DNA of 10,029 nt from Desulfobacterales bacterium (GCA_030689795.1 JAUYEO010000184.1:1-10029), one strand, 5' to 3'; shown: positions 1-6,154, counted from the first letter of the stretch. Notes: generated by a model not told the origin, from the sequence alone. Numbers and translations are program-made.

Positions 1-256
1 ATCCCGACAAACGCTTCCGTTTTCCAATCTGCCGGACTTCGGCCTTCCCCATACGTCCACTGGGTCGGCATCCTCATCAGTATTTACGAGGCTACTTATA
101 GGTTCACTTTCGTTACGGCCTGCCGTTTTGCCAATTGGGAACTCACGACCCCCTGTTGCCAGAACGCCGCTCCCTTGAACTACCGGTCGTACGGACAATT
201 TCCCGGACGGGACTTTAACCCGTTAGATGAACAACTGTTACTGCGAACGGACGCCC
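1..256 (-). mobile_element. Group II intron, 5' part (domain I), continues beyond left edge
   Basis: Read on the minus strand, this stretch looks like the structured 5' region of a bacterial group II intron. Near 245-205 it has a start like GGGCGTCCGTTCGCAG, then a stem-loop of the form CGGGTTAAAGTCCCG. Further in is the domain I segment GGCCGTAACGAAAGTGAACC, followed by several GC-rich complementary arms. These resemble group II intron domain I sequences from memory; no alignment was run. The RNA would splice itself and retrotranspose with a reverse transcriptase encoded inside it, which would lie to the left of position 1. The 5' boundary near 256 is approximate because the first bases (GGGCG) differ from the usual GUGYG. 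No coding region on the minus strand is visible here, as expected for this part of such an intron. Confidence 0.6.
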
Positions 257-373
257 TTTATATTTGTAGTTTCACTACCCCTGTGTTGATTAAAGAACAT
301 TCTCATCACTTAAACTTACCTTCTGATAGCTTTCCTTTACGTTGATCTCAAAGCCCCGCCAAAGGGAAGGGGA
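257..373 (-). other. Putative 5' exon / insertion-site region of the intron
   Basis: This is a gene-free spacer between the ORF6N gene and the putative intron start. A small perfect hairpin (GTAGT-TTC-ACTAC on the plus strand, 266-278) sits about 10 bp before the proposed 5' splice site. Some group II introns, notably class C, insert just downstream of stem-loops, so this hairpin may be the target motif. A weak CCCC/GGGG dyad at about 353-373 follows the ORF6N stop codon and could be a poor terminator. Nothing else was recognised. Confidence 0.25.
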
Positions 374-925
374 TTAAGCCTGTTTCCTTTTTACTCTTCT
401 TCGGGAATAATCCGCCTGTTTCTCTTTCAAGATGAAGCCGATATTTTTGTTCGGAACATAGGGTAATTTCGGAGGCTTCATAAGTTCCCGGATCGCTTCA
501 AAGACAACTTTGAATTGGGCGTCATATTTTTTCTCCAGATCATCCAGCCGCTTGGACAGATCTTTATGGGAAGCAATCATTTCCCTTAGCTTGACGAAGG
601 CACGCATTATAAGAATATTGACTTCTATCGCCCTATCGCTGTTCAAAACACTCGAAAGCATGGCCACTCCCTGCTCGGTAAAAACATTAACACTCTTGGA
701 AAATTTGATATCAGAGGATATCACAATTTGTGATATCCTCATTATCTCCTCTCTGGTCAATGCAAACATGAAGTCATCCGGAAACCGCCTGATATTCCTT
801 TGAACCGCTTGATTTAAAACTCTTGTCTCCACTCCATAGAGTCCTGCAAGATCTCTATCCAGCATCACTTTCTTTCCGCGGATCAATAAAATCTTTTTCT
901 CAACAATCGGGATTAAAGATTCCAT
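374..925 (-). CDS. ORF6N domain-containing protein (phage antirepressor-like)
   Basis: 183-residue protein. The N-terminal ~95 residues match the ORF6N domain pattern: an IRGKKVMLDRDLAGLYGVET core, then VLNQAVQRNIRRFPDDFMFA and a TREE motif. This domain is known from phage and prophage proteins related to KilA-N and antirepressors and is thought to bind DNA. The C-terminal ~70 residues are charged and heptad-like (DLSKRLDDLEKKYDAQF), suggesting a short coiled coil, then a basic tail ending RRRVKRKQA. The start at 925 is chosen because GAGG lies 5 nt upstream of this ATG and the ORF6N homology begins right after it; an upstream in-frame ATG at 1012 would add 29 residues that look non-homologous. 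The gene appears to stand alone and lies next to the putative group II intron. No other phage genes are visible, so it is probably an isolated remnant or accessory regulator. The family call is firm; the biological role is not. Confidence 0.88.
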   Translation of the reverse strand: MESLIPIVEKKILLIRGKKVMLDRDLAGLYGVETRVLNQAVQRNIRRFPDDFMFALTREEIMRISQIVISSDIKFSKSVNVFTEQGVAMLSSVLNSDRAIEVNILIMRAFVKLREMIASHKDLSKRLDDLEKKYDAQFKVVFEAIRELMKPPKLPYVPNKNIGFILKEKQADYSRRRVKRKQA

Positions 926-1011
926 AAGCGCCTCAATCGTAGAGCATAAGATGCTGAGTTTCGGTTTTCGGCACGTATTCCCAGCCGCCACTGCGGCGGT
1001 GATGAATAACA

Positions 1012-1029
1012 AGTTCAGAATAATGAACT
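1012..1029. promoter_or_regulatory. Perfect 6-bp dyad upstream of ORF6N gene (possible operator)
   Basis: AGTTCA-GAATAA-TGAACT is a perfect dyad about 90 bp upstream of the ORF6N start codon. A second small hairpin, GCCGC-CACT-GCGGC, lies at 984-997. Either could be a protein-binding site or a leader hairpin. I could not identify a convincing -35/-10 pair for the ORF6N gene, so the regulatory reading is speculative. Confidence 0.2.
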
Positions 1030-1043
1030 AATGCATATATGTA

Positions 1044-1132
1044 ATGCGTCCGAGAGGACGCATGAGAATTTTGATGGGACTTTTGAAATGCAGATTTAAT
1101 AACAACAAAACAATTGATTTGTCAATTGTTTT
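1044..1132 (+). repeat. 89-bp two-hairpin repeat, copy 1
   Basis: The left copy of a repeat found again at 1972-2060 in the same orientation. I count 78 of 89 matching positions with no gaps. It starts with the hairpin ATGCGTCC-GAGA-GGACGCAT (1044-1063) and ends with a perfect 11-bp-arm palindrome, AAAACAATTGA-TTTG-TCAATTGTTTT in three parts (1107-1132). The palindrome is identical in both copies. Similarity continues past 1132 into a GGGGCAAAG tract after a 1-bp length difference. It lies downstream of the antitoxin gene and, together with copy 2, brackets the toxin-antitoxin pair. Confidence 0.85.
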
Positions 1133-1154
1133 GAGGGGCAAAGAAGCAAAGGCA

Positions 1155-1186
1155 TCCGCCAAAAGGATCGGCGGACCTGCGGCAGG
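1155..1186 (+). repeat. 32-bp REP-like hairpin unit, copy A
   Basis: Begins TCCGCCA, continues through a 7-base spacer to CGGCGGACCT and ends GCGGCAGG. The first half folds into a CCGCC/GGCGG stem. An almost identical unit, differing mainly in the loop and tail, lies at 1209-1240. It interrupts the CAAAGGCA-type tract that is continuous in the second copy of the 89-bp repeat, so it looks like an insertion into that tract. Confidence 0.65.
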
Positions 1187-1208
1187 CACAAAGCGAAAAA
1201 GGGTTCAA

Positions 1209-1240
1209 TCCGCCATACTGATTGGCGGACCTTCGGGAGG
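1209..1240 (+). repeat. 32-bp REP-like hairpin unit, copy B
   Basis: Same length and order as the unit at 1155-1186: TCCGCCA, a 7-base loop, TGGCGGACCT, then TCGGGAGG. The arms TCCGCCA and TGGCGGA are perfectly complementary over 7 bp. It lies about 40 bp past the antitoxin stop codon on that gene's strand, so it could also form a 3' hairpin on the toxin-antitoxin transcript, but no T-run follows it. Confidence 0.65.
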
Positions 1241-1279
1241 GCGAAAACAAAAATCAGGCGGCTTTGGGAGAGGGTCTCT

Positions 1280-1564
1280 CTATGCCGCTTTTTTTAGAGT
1301 GACATTCATGCCAACTCTCGTCGCAAGAGTGATAAGCATTTCGAGGCTGAATCTTTCCCACTTGCCTCTGACTAAGTCCGAAACCCTGGATTGACTAATG
1401 CCAAGGATTTCAGCCGCCCTGGCCTGCGTCAGCTTCCTGGCTTTGAGAACCTTCCGGAGATCGGCCATAAGATCTGCACGCATCTGAAGAACTGCGGCTT
1501 CATCCGGAGAATATCCGAGATCAACGAATACGTTTCCTGAAGAATTAACAATGGTTTCTTTCAT
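1280..1564 (-). CDS. higA: HigA-type antitoxin, Xre-family HTH protein
   Basis: 94-residue antitoxin of a type II toxin-antitoxin pair. It should bind and neutralise the RelE-fold toxin encoded just upstream and repress their shared promoter. The N-terminus (SSGNVFVDLGYSPDEA, residues 8-23) is typical of short HigA2-like antitoxins. A Cro/C1-type helix-turn-helix spans roughly residues 45-66 (LTQARAAEILGISQSRVSDLVRG), where the Q47 and Q58-S-R residues sit in the usual contact helices. The ATG overlaps the toxin stop codon as ATGA, so the two genes are translationally coupled in toxin-then-antitoxin order, the hallmark of higBA. The length is normal for the family and no damage is visible. 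The symbol names the family, not a proven orthologue. Confidence 0.88.
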   Translation of the reverse strand: MKETIVNSSGNVFVDLGYSPDEAAVLQMRADLMADLRKVLKARKLTQARAAEILGISQSRVSDLVRGKWERFSLEMLITLATRVGMNVTLKKAA

Positions 1565-1881
1565 AAGTTATCTCCAATCTGCCTGTATCGGCGACGAGCC
1601 AAATCAATATCTTGCCGGCTCGTTTTCCGAGTCTTCTTTTGAAATGCGTGAAGCACAAAAACTGTATCCTGATACTTTGCGACATAGATTATTCGCCACT
1701 CGCCCAAAACATGGATACGGATTTCCTTCACGCCCGTGCCAATTACGCTCATTGGTTTCCAATCGGTTGGTTCAAGTCCGTTTTGAACTGCACGGAGTTC
1801 AAAGCCTGTAGCACGGCGGGCTTCATCGGGGAAGTTTCTAAGATCATCCAAGCTTGATCCTATAAATTTTATCGGCTTCAT
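1561..1881 (-). CDS. higB: HigB-type toxin, RelE/ParE superfamily (Gp49-like)
   Basis: 106-residue toxin. Members of this family (phage-derived Gp49-like, HigB) are generally ribosome-dependent mRNA interferases in the cytoplasm. Diagnostic parts visible are the central KEIRIHVLGEWRIIYVAK (about residues 52-69) and the C-terminal block VFVLHAFQKKTRKTSRQDIDLARRR (about 74-98), with basic residues in the positions typical of the RelE fold. It is full length and shows no frameshift, so the module may be active. It is the first gene of the pair; the HTH antitoxin follows with a 4-bp overlap. The start codon at 1881 has little Shine-Dalgarno complementarity and lies only about 6 nt past the predicted transcription start, which would keep toxin translation weak. 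Confidence 0.88.
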   Translation of the reverse strand: MKPIKFIGSSLDDLRNFPDEARRATGFELRAVQNGLEPTDWKPMSVIGTGVKEIRIHVLGEWRIIYVAKYQDTVFVLHAFQKKTRKTSRQDIDLARRRYRQIGDNL

Positions 1882-1893
1882 AGCTGTCCGAGT

Positions 1894-1921
1894 ATTATAT
1901 AAGTTTTTATATATTTTGCAA
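1894..1921 (-). promoter_or_regulatory. Predicted sigma70 promoter of the higBA pair, with dyad
   Basis: On the minus strand, TTGCAA (1921-1916) and TATAAT (1899-1894) are separated by 16 bp, a good sigma70-type match. Transcription would begin near 1887, giving a leader of only about 6 nt before the toxin ATG. The dyad ATATAA-GTTT-TTATAT (1897-1912) overlaps the -10 box and spacer and is a natural candidate for the antitoxin operator. Confidence 0.6.
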
Positions 1922-1971
1922 GCTTATTGATAAATTTATTCGCGCGACGGAACAAAAAATACACATATATG

Positions 1972-2060
1972 ATGCATCCGGCAGGACGCATGGGAATTTT
2001 GATGGGGCTGTTCAAATGCGGGCTTAATAGCAACAAAACAATTGATTTGTCAATTGTTTT
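1972..2060 (+). repeat. 89-bp two-hairpin repeat, copy 2
   Basis: Direct repeat of 1044-1132, lying upstream of the toxin promoter. The first hairpin is ATGCATCC-GGCA-GGACGCAT with one G-T type mismatch, and the second palindrome (2035-2060) is unchanged from copy 1. Differences between copies show no third-codon-position bias and a 1-bp indel follows, so the small open frames running through both copies are not coding. The rest of the gene-free space 1882-2190 holds the toxin promoter and the G-rich tract described separately. Confidence 0.85.
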
Positions 2061-2130
2061 TAAGGGGCAAAGGGGCAAAGGCACAGAGGCACAAAGCTAT
2101 AAAAGGATTCAAGGGGTCGAGGGTTCAAGT
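2061..2130 (+). repeat. G-rich low-complexity tract (AAGGGGCAAAGGCACA type)
   Basis: Degenerate short repeats of the form GGGGCAAAG and CAAAGGCACA, then GGATTCAAGGGGTCGAGG. A 22-bp stretch of it (2076-2097) recurs in the opposite orientation at 9838-9859 with one mismatch, and a split version appears around the hairpin units at 1140-1200. This is a dispersed intergenic repeat family of the genome, with no gene inside it. Confidence 0.6.
2105..2122 (+). repeat. 18-bp direct repeat, copy 1
   Basis: GGATTCAAGGGGTCGAGG, identical to 2187-2204, 82 bp away. The first 11 bases also occur at 8503-8513. Confidence 0.8.
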
Positions 2131-2186
2131 GAGGGGAATGCGCTCTCTGTTTCGGTTCGATGGGTTAAATAAATTTGGCGATCACA

Positions 2187-2204
2187 GGATTCAAGGGGTC
2201 GAGG
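2187..2204 (+). repeat. 18-bp direct repeat, copy 2, overlapping a gene end
   Basis: Exact second copy of GGATTCAAGGGGTCGAGG. On the minus strand it encodes the last residues and stop codon of the LolA-like gene (…SSTP, TGA), so the annotated C-terminus of that protein is repeat-derived. Confidence 0.8.
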
Positions 2205-2973
2205 ATGTGCTTTTCATTATTGATTGAAACAGACTGTCATCAAGACCGGTATTGATACGCCAATCACTGTAGGAAATATAAATGTCGCCTTCTCCCTGCA
2301 TCTCTTCGGGCTTGCCCCTTCCAGCGGCAACAGGGTTGTCCTTTATTAAAAACGATGAGGTATCCTGGCTTTGCATTCCCTCCGGAAAAGTAATGTGTAT
2401 ATGGGCTTTTTCGGGCATCAGCCAGTTTTCAGCTCCCTGCTCTACATTCTTATATGTCAGTTTCACCAGGGCCTTTGTGCCTTTGAACGAATGGTTTTCC
2501 ATCTGCAGTATCCGCCTGGGGTTTCCCCCGACCCATACATTGTAAAACCTCACGCGGGTTTCGCTTTCTCCGGGCTCCACTTTGTATAGCTCTGCCTGCA
2601 TGCCGTCCATCTTCACAGCCTGTGCGAAGGTGATCCGGTTTTTCTCCGGATCGAACTGGAAAGGATCGAAAAAACCGCTGTTGCGGGGAATCGGCGCAAA
2701 ACTTTTCGTTTCGATATGAAGCTTGTCCGGCTTCTTGAAATAGAGATCAGCCGCAAAATCGGGCATTCTGAAACCCGGTATCATTACTTTAGCCTGTATT
2801 TTTACCGTGTAATCGCTTAAGTTCTGATACGGTTTTATGATCGCCTGAAAGACCTGCTGAGTAGTAGATTCCTGCCTGGCATCCGACCTTTCCTGTGCTG
2901 ATACCGGTATAGAAATGAACAGGATCAAAGCAATTATAATAAATGATGATTTAATTTTAATGGCACATTTCAT
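2191..2973 (-). CDS. Secreted LolA-like / outer-membrane lipoprotein-sorting-like protein
   Basis: 260 residues. It has a clear Sec signal peptide: basic KIK, a hydrophobic run at about residues 11-24, and probable cleavage after A26 (PVSA|QE). There is no lipobox, so it should be a soluble periplasmic protein. The mature part resembles the LolA/LolB/RseB superfamily of lipid-binding half-barrels: YQNLSDYTVKIQAKV, an amphipathic strand series, and the family-typical LYFKKPDKLHIET at about residues 81-93. Superfamily members carry lipoproteins or other acyl-bearing molecules across the periplasm. The ATG directly abuts the permease stop codon (TAAATG), so the gene is almost certainly the last of the ABC transporter operon, where it could receive or stabilise the exported substrate. 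Its final residues come from an 18-bp genomic repeat. The superfamily call is by pattern and moderate; the substrate is unknown. Confidence 0.65.
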   Translation of the reverse strand: MKCAIKIKSSFIIIALILFISIPVSAQERSDARQESTTQQVFQAIIKPYQNLSDYTVKIQAKVMIPGFRMPDFAADLYFKKPDKLHIETKSFAPIPRNSGFFDPFQFDPEKNRITFAQAVKMDGMQAELYKVEPGESETRVRFYNVWVGGNPRRILQMENHSFKGTKALVKLTYKNVEQGAENWLMPEKAHIHITFPEGMQSQDTSSFLIKDNPVAAGRGKPEEMQGEGDIYISYSDWRINTGLDDSLFQSIMKSTSSTP

Positions 2974-3813
2974 TTATGAAAGAATATCCTTTCTGGAAAA
3001 ATAGACAACTGCCATGAGAAAAAAAGTGATCATAAAGCCGGCAAGGATGGCGATGTTCATACGGATGATATCCCAGGGAACCGGATCGTCAAAAACTTTT
3101 TGCCAGGCATCAAAATAGTTGACAAAGAGATAGGGACGGACAGCCTGGAACAGGTCGAACGGCAGAGAAATTATAATAATACTTACAATGATGACCGCCA
3201 TGGTTGCAATTATGGGTCCGATCGGGTTGTCTGTGAAAGCAGAGAAGAGAAAACAGAGCGAGGAGACGACAAACATCGCAAGGGTGGCCAACCCATAGGC
3301 CATTAGAAAAAGATATGGCAGCCGGGCTTCCTGGATGACGAGGATGCCCTTGCGGACGACAAGTAAATCACCGCCGCCGAAAGCACAGAGGGAGAGGCCT
3401 ATAGTCAGTCCGCCGATAAAAAGCACCATAACGGCAGTATAAATCAGTGTGACGATAAACTTGGCCGTAATGATTCTGGTTCTTGAAACCGAGTGGGTAA
3501 GGAGAAAACGGAAAGTTCCCGCATTCCCTTCACCGGCGATCTGGTCTCCGGCAACGATGGTCAAAACGACAGGCACATGCACCCAGAGGGCGCCCATGAA
3601 GAAGAAGCCGAAAAACCATCCGTTGAGGACGTTCCCGCCGATGATGAAGTCATTCTGGAGGAGGGAAAAGAGATGCCTTTTAAAAGAATCCTGCCCGCCC
3701 AGTTTCAGCCCGGTTACTACCAGTGGAACGATGATGCCAAACGCGATAAAGCCGATATAGGTTCGCCACCGGGTAAAGGTCTTGATCAGCTCAAACCATA
3801 TCAGGCGAAACAT
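2974..3813 (-). CDS. ABC-2 type transporter permease
   Basis: 279-residue integral inner-membrane protein with six predicted helices at about residues 19-37, 66-88, 117-142, 166-190, 199-218 and 252-272. Between helices 2 and 3 lies the family-typical segment EGNAGTFRFLLTHSVSRTRI (94-113), the cytoplasmic coupling region of ABC-2 permeases. A pair of these subunits would work with the ATPase encoded 37 nt upstream as an exporter or a mechanical membrane transporter. The start is supported by GGAG 5 nt before the ATG. It is followed with no gap by the LolA-like gene. It is single-domain and full length. What it moves cannot be told from the sequence; relatives act on antibiotics, Na+, lipids and copper-enzyme maturation factors. 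Confidence 0.9.
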   Translation of the reverse strand: MFRLIWFELIKTFTRWRTYIGFIAFGIIVPLVVTGLKLGGQDSFKRHLFSLLQNDFIIGGNVLNGWFFGFFFMGALWVHVPVVLTIVAGDQIAGEGNAGTFRFLLTHSVSRTRIITAKFIVTLIYTAVMVLFIGGLTIGLSLCAFGGGDLLVVRKGILVIQEARLPYLFLMAYGLATLAMFVVSSLCFLFSAFTDNPIGPIIATMAVIIVSIIIISLPFDLFQAVRPYLFVNYFDAWQKVFDDPVPWDIIRMNIAILAGFMITFFLMAVVYFSRKDILS

Positions 3814-3850
3814 GGGTTCTCCGCTCCCTTCTCTTTTATAAAAAAAGCCA

Positions 3851-4768
3851 TTAAGCCTCGCGCCCCTCGATTAAGTTAAGGAAATAGGTCTCAAGTGTGC
3901 GCTGCGGCACAAGGGCGCTGACATTGAACCCGGCATTAACAAGCTGCCTGTTAAGCTCCGGTATGCGTTCCTGATCCAGCTCGACATTGATGCCGCCGCC
4001 AATGTGGATTCTCGCGGAGCTGTAGGAGTCAATTGTTTTAAGAAATTGCAGGACTTCGGCAGGGCGGTCTGTTTTGATCAGCACTTCAGACGGCCCCTGT
4101 TTCAGAAGATCTTGGACGCTGCCTCCCACACGAAGCCTGCCATGATGAATTATGGCCATCCGGGTTGCGATCATCTCAACCTCATACAGCAGGTGGGAGG
4201 ATAATAAGACCGTTACTCCACGTTCGCGGGATAATGCCAGTATAAGCTCCCGCACCTCTTTCATTCCCTGCGGATCAAGGCCGGTAGTAGGTTCATCAAG
4301 AATGATGAGCGGCGGTTCTTTCAGCAGGATCAGGGCAAGTCCGAGGCGCTGGTTCATGCCGTGTGAATATGTTTTAACCGGATCGCCGGCCCTCTCTGCA
4401 AGACCGACCCGTTCCAGATATTCCATGATTCTGCGGCGACTTACAGGCTTTTGCAGTCCTCCAAGTATTTCCATATTGCGTAATGCGGACAGGTGGCCGT
4501 AAAACGCCGGCTTTTCAACAACAGCGCCCACATTCGCCAAAGCTCTCTGTCCGGCTTCTTTCAGGGATGCCCCGAAAATTTCGACATCTCCTTCGGTGGG
4601 GAATATGAGACGCAGAATCATGCGGATAGTTGTGCTTTTCCCTGCGCCGTTGGGACCGAGAAAGCCGAATATTTCACCCTGTCTGACTTCGATATTCAGA
4701 TGATCAACTGCCAGTCTGTTTTTGTAGCGCTTTGTCAGATTTATGGTGCGCAGAATAATGTCGGTCAT
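3851..4768 (-). CDS. ABC transporter ATP-binding protein (BcrA/NatA-type)
   Basis: 305-residue cytoplasmic ATPase that powers the permease encoded next. Counting from the chosen start, Walker A is GPNGAGKST (38-46). The Q-loop position is E85 (VVEKPAFY), as in BcrA-type ATPases. The signature is SHGMNQR (135-141), where the usual SGG is SHG. Walker B is LIILDEP (154-160), a D-loop follows at GLDP, and the switch histidine is H192 in SSH. The ~80-residue C-terminal extension ending NLIEGREA is normal for this subfamily. The ATG at 4768 is preferred: the ABC fold starts right after it, and a TATAAT box lies at 4813-4808, downstream of the alternative ATG at 4849. No canonical Shine-Dalgarno precedes it. 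A GAGGGG 18 nt upstream can pair with the CCCTC just before the start. Confidence 0.92.
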   Translation of the reverse strand: MTDIILRTINLTKRYKNRLAVDHLNIEVRQGEIFGFLGPNGAGKSTTIRMILRLIFPTEGDVEIFGASLKEAGQRALANVGAVVEKPAFYGHLSALRNMEILGGLQKPVSRRRIMEYLERVGLAERAGDPVKTYSHGMNQRLGLALILLKEPPLIILDEPTTGLDPQGMKEVRELILALSRERGVTVLLSSHLLYEVEMIATRMAIIHHGRLRVGGSVQDLLKQGPSEVLIKTDRPAEVLQFLKTIDSYSSARIHIGGGINVELDQERIPELNRQLVNAGFNVSALVPQRTLETYFLNLIEGREA

Positions 4769-4807
4769 GGCTTTGGAGGGCGCTGTCCCCTCGGCATTTT
4801 CTTTATC

Positions 4808-4813
4808 ATTATA
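4808..4813 (-). promoter_or_regulatory. Predicted -10 box of the ABC operon
   Basis: A perfect TATAAT on the minus strand would start transcription near 4801 and give a ~33-nt leader for the ATPase gene. No good -35 hexamer lies 16-18 bp upstream, so the promoter may need an activator or may be false in this AT-rich stretch. Confidence 0.35.
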
Positions 4814-4893
4814 AAAAGTTTCACATTTATCTCTATTTAATGGCAACATACACTGAAAAATTAACCTGCGCAAAGTTTTTTACGCATCTGTAA

Positions 4894-4908
4894 GCTCATT
4901 AAGTGAGC
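4894..4908. terminator. Hairpin between DUF362 gene and ABC operon
   Basis: GCTCA-TTAAG-TGAGC is a perfect 5-bp stem about 33 bp past the DUF362 stop codon. On that gene's strand it is followed, some 10 nt later, by an A-run rather than a T-run, so it is at best an imperfect terminator. It could instead be a regulatory dyad of the ABC operon. Confidence 0.25.
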
Positions 4909-4939
4909 ATATTGCGACTTTTTACAATACCGTCAGTTT

Positions 4940-6058
4940 TCAGTGGGTCAGCAAAAGCCTTCGTATGATCTTCCCCGGCAAAGTCTCCACCGCCTTCAGC
5001 GCTCCTTCAGGACAGACCTCGATGCAGCAGTAGCACCTGATGCATCTGTCGTAATCAAAAGATACTTTCTCCTTATCGTGCGAAATCGCTTTTGCAGGGC
5101 AGTATTTCCAGCATTCCCCGCACAATTTGCATAAATTTTTATCCGCTGCGGGTCTTTGAACAAGATGCTTGCGAAGAATCCTGTGAATCGGCCTGGGCCC
5201 GAAAGTGAGCGTATCCTGGATTGGAAAAACAAAATTATTTATGCCTTCATAATCGCCGGTGACATCAACATCATAACCGGTTAGTCCGAGCTCTTTTGCC
5301 GCCTTGTTTGTAGGAAGCTGGTCGGGATTTGCCCCAAGCATTCTGCAGATTGCGACATCAACGGCAAACGCGCTGCTTCCCCCGACAAGCACGCCGATTT
5401 TGCGCGGAGTGCCGCCCTTACCCGGCCCCTGCCCTTCCATTCCGAGGATGCCGTCCACAATTGTGATCTGCGGGCTGACCGCCCTGTGGATACGGACAAT
5501 GAGCCTTGCAAACATCTCCCTGTCAATCCCGCTTCTTAAATGCCATTCGGGCTTTTTCAAACCGACTATGCACCCGAAAAGGTTTTTTACTCCAAGGGTA
5601 AGAAACATCTGAGCATGGGTTTTGAGTTTCGCGATATTTATGACAGCATCCGCCTCAAGAGCATCTTTTGCAATCTCGATAAATCCGAACGGCTCCCCGA
5701 TATCAATTTTGACAGATGTCTTGAATTCCTTAAATTCAACATCGAGCCCGTGAAAAGCCTTCCTGTATCCGCCGTCTTTCAATATTTTCGCAAACAGGCT
5801 TATGGCAGGGCTGTCCGATATTTTAACGGTTCCGCCTTTTTCAAGCACATATTCCGCCGCCGCTTTAACCACGAGGGGATGGGTGATAACCGCGGCTTCA
5901 GGCTTTGCCGGCAAAAGCAGGTTCGGTTTGATAAGAACCCTCGTTCCTTTTCCGATTGAAGCCCTGCAGGCGGATTCGATCATCTCAAAGAGGAGAGGCT
6001 TAAGAATGGTGTAATCATATTCCGCTTTTCTGAAAAAAACCTTATCCATATCAACCAC
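4940..6058 (-). CDS. DUF362 domain protein with two C-terminal [4Fe-4S] motifs
   Basis: 372 residues. The first ~290 form a DUF362-type domain: VLIKPNLLLPAKPEAAVITHP (about 42-62), DAVINIAKLKTHAQMFLTLGVKNLFG (about 137-162), and the glycine-rich GILGMEGQGPGKG. The C-terminus is a bacterial two-cluster ferredoxin module: CKLCGECWKYCP (310-321) and CIRCYCCIEVCP (339-350). Both have full CxxCxxCxxxCP spacing, and the second carries one extra cysteine (C344). The protein is probably cytoplasmic and redox active; the reaction of DUF362 is not established. Such proteins are common in anaerobes. The start at 6058 is a GTG with AAAGGA 8 nt upstream; an ATG three codons later is the alternative. It is a single gene, divergent from the EamA gene. 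Confidence 0.9.
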   Translation of the reverse strand: MVDMDKVFFRKAEYDYTILKPLLFEMIESACRASIGKGTRVLIKPNLLLPAKPEAAVITHPLVVKAAAEYVLEKGGTVKISDSPAISLFAKILKDGGYRKAFHGLDVEFKEFKTSVKIDIGEPFGFIEIAKDALEADAVINIAKLKTHAQMFLTLGVKNLFGCIVGLKKPEWHLRSGIDREMFARLIVRIHRAVSPQITIVDGILGMEGQGPGKGGTPRKIGVLVGGSSAFAVDVAICRMLGANPDQLPTNKAAKELGLTGYDVDVTGDYEGINNFVFPIQDTLTFGPRPIHRILRKHLVQRPAADKNLCKLCGECWKYCPAKAISHDKEKVSFDYDRCIRCYCCIEVCPEGALKAVETLPGKIIRRLLLTH

Positions 6059-6108
6059 CGGGAAATTCCTTTCTTGCGAAAAAAGACATTCTTGAATATA
6101 TGAAGTAA

Positions 6109-6114
6109 ATTATA
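6109..6114 (-). promoter_or_regulatory. Predicted -10 box of the DUF362 gene
   Basis: TATAAT on the minus strand, with TTGCTT 19 bp upstream as a weak, long-spaced -35. Transcription would start near 6102, about 44 nt before the GTG start codon. Confidence 0.4.
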
Positions 6115-6154
6115 GACCAGATAAAAAGCCAAAAAGCAAGGATGAGGGTTTTTC

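Noticed and set aside
1..345. Plus-strand frame open for about 114 codons, ending TGA at 343-345
   Set aside because: It has no plausible start inside the window and is antisense to the structured group II intron-like RNA, whose complementary arms explain the open frame.
923..1012. Longer N-terminus for the ORF6N protein starting at 1012
   Set aside because: The extra 29 residues do not fit the ORF6N family, and the internal ATG at 925 has a GAGG site at proper spacing.
1044..1240. Possible CRISPR array from repeated palindromic units
   Set aside because: There are only two units per family, spacing is irregular, no equal-length unique spacers exist and no cas genes are nearby.
1044..1394. 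Plus-strand 116-codon open frame
   Set aside because: It runs through the 89-bp repeat, the hairpin units and the antisense of the antitoxin gene. Its resemblance to the frame at 1927-2172 is just the DNA repeat, with changes spread over all codon positions.
1927..2172. Plus-strand 81-codon open frame (and an overlapping one at 2042-2227)
   Set aside because: It overlaps the toxin promoter region, repeat copy 2 and the G-rich tract. Comparison with copy 1 shows no coding constraint and a frame-breaking indel.
3493..3879. Plus-strand 128-codon open frame across the permease/ATPase junction
   Set aside because: It is antisense to the permease gene, low in hydrophobic core patterns, and lacks a convincing ribosome-binding site.
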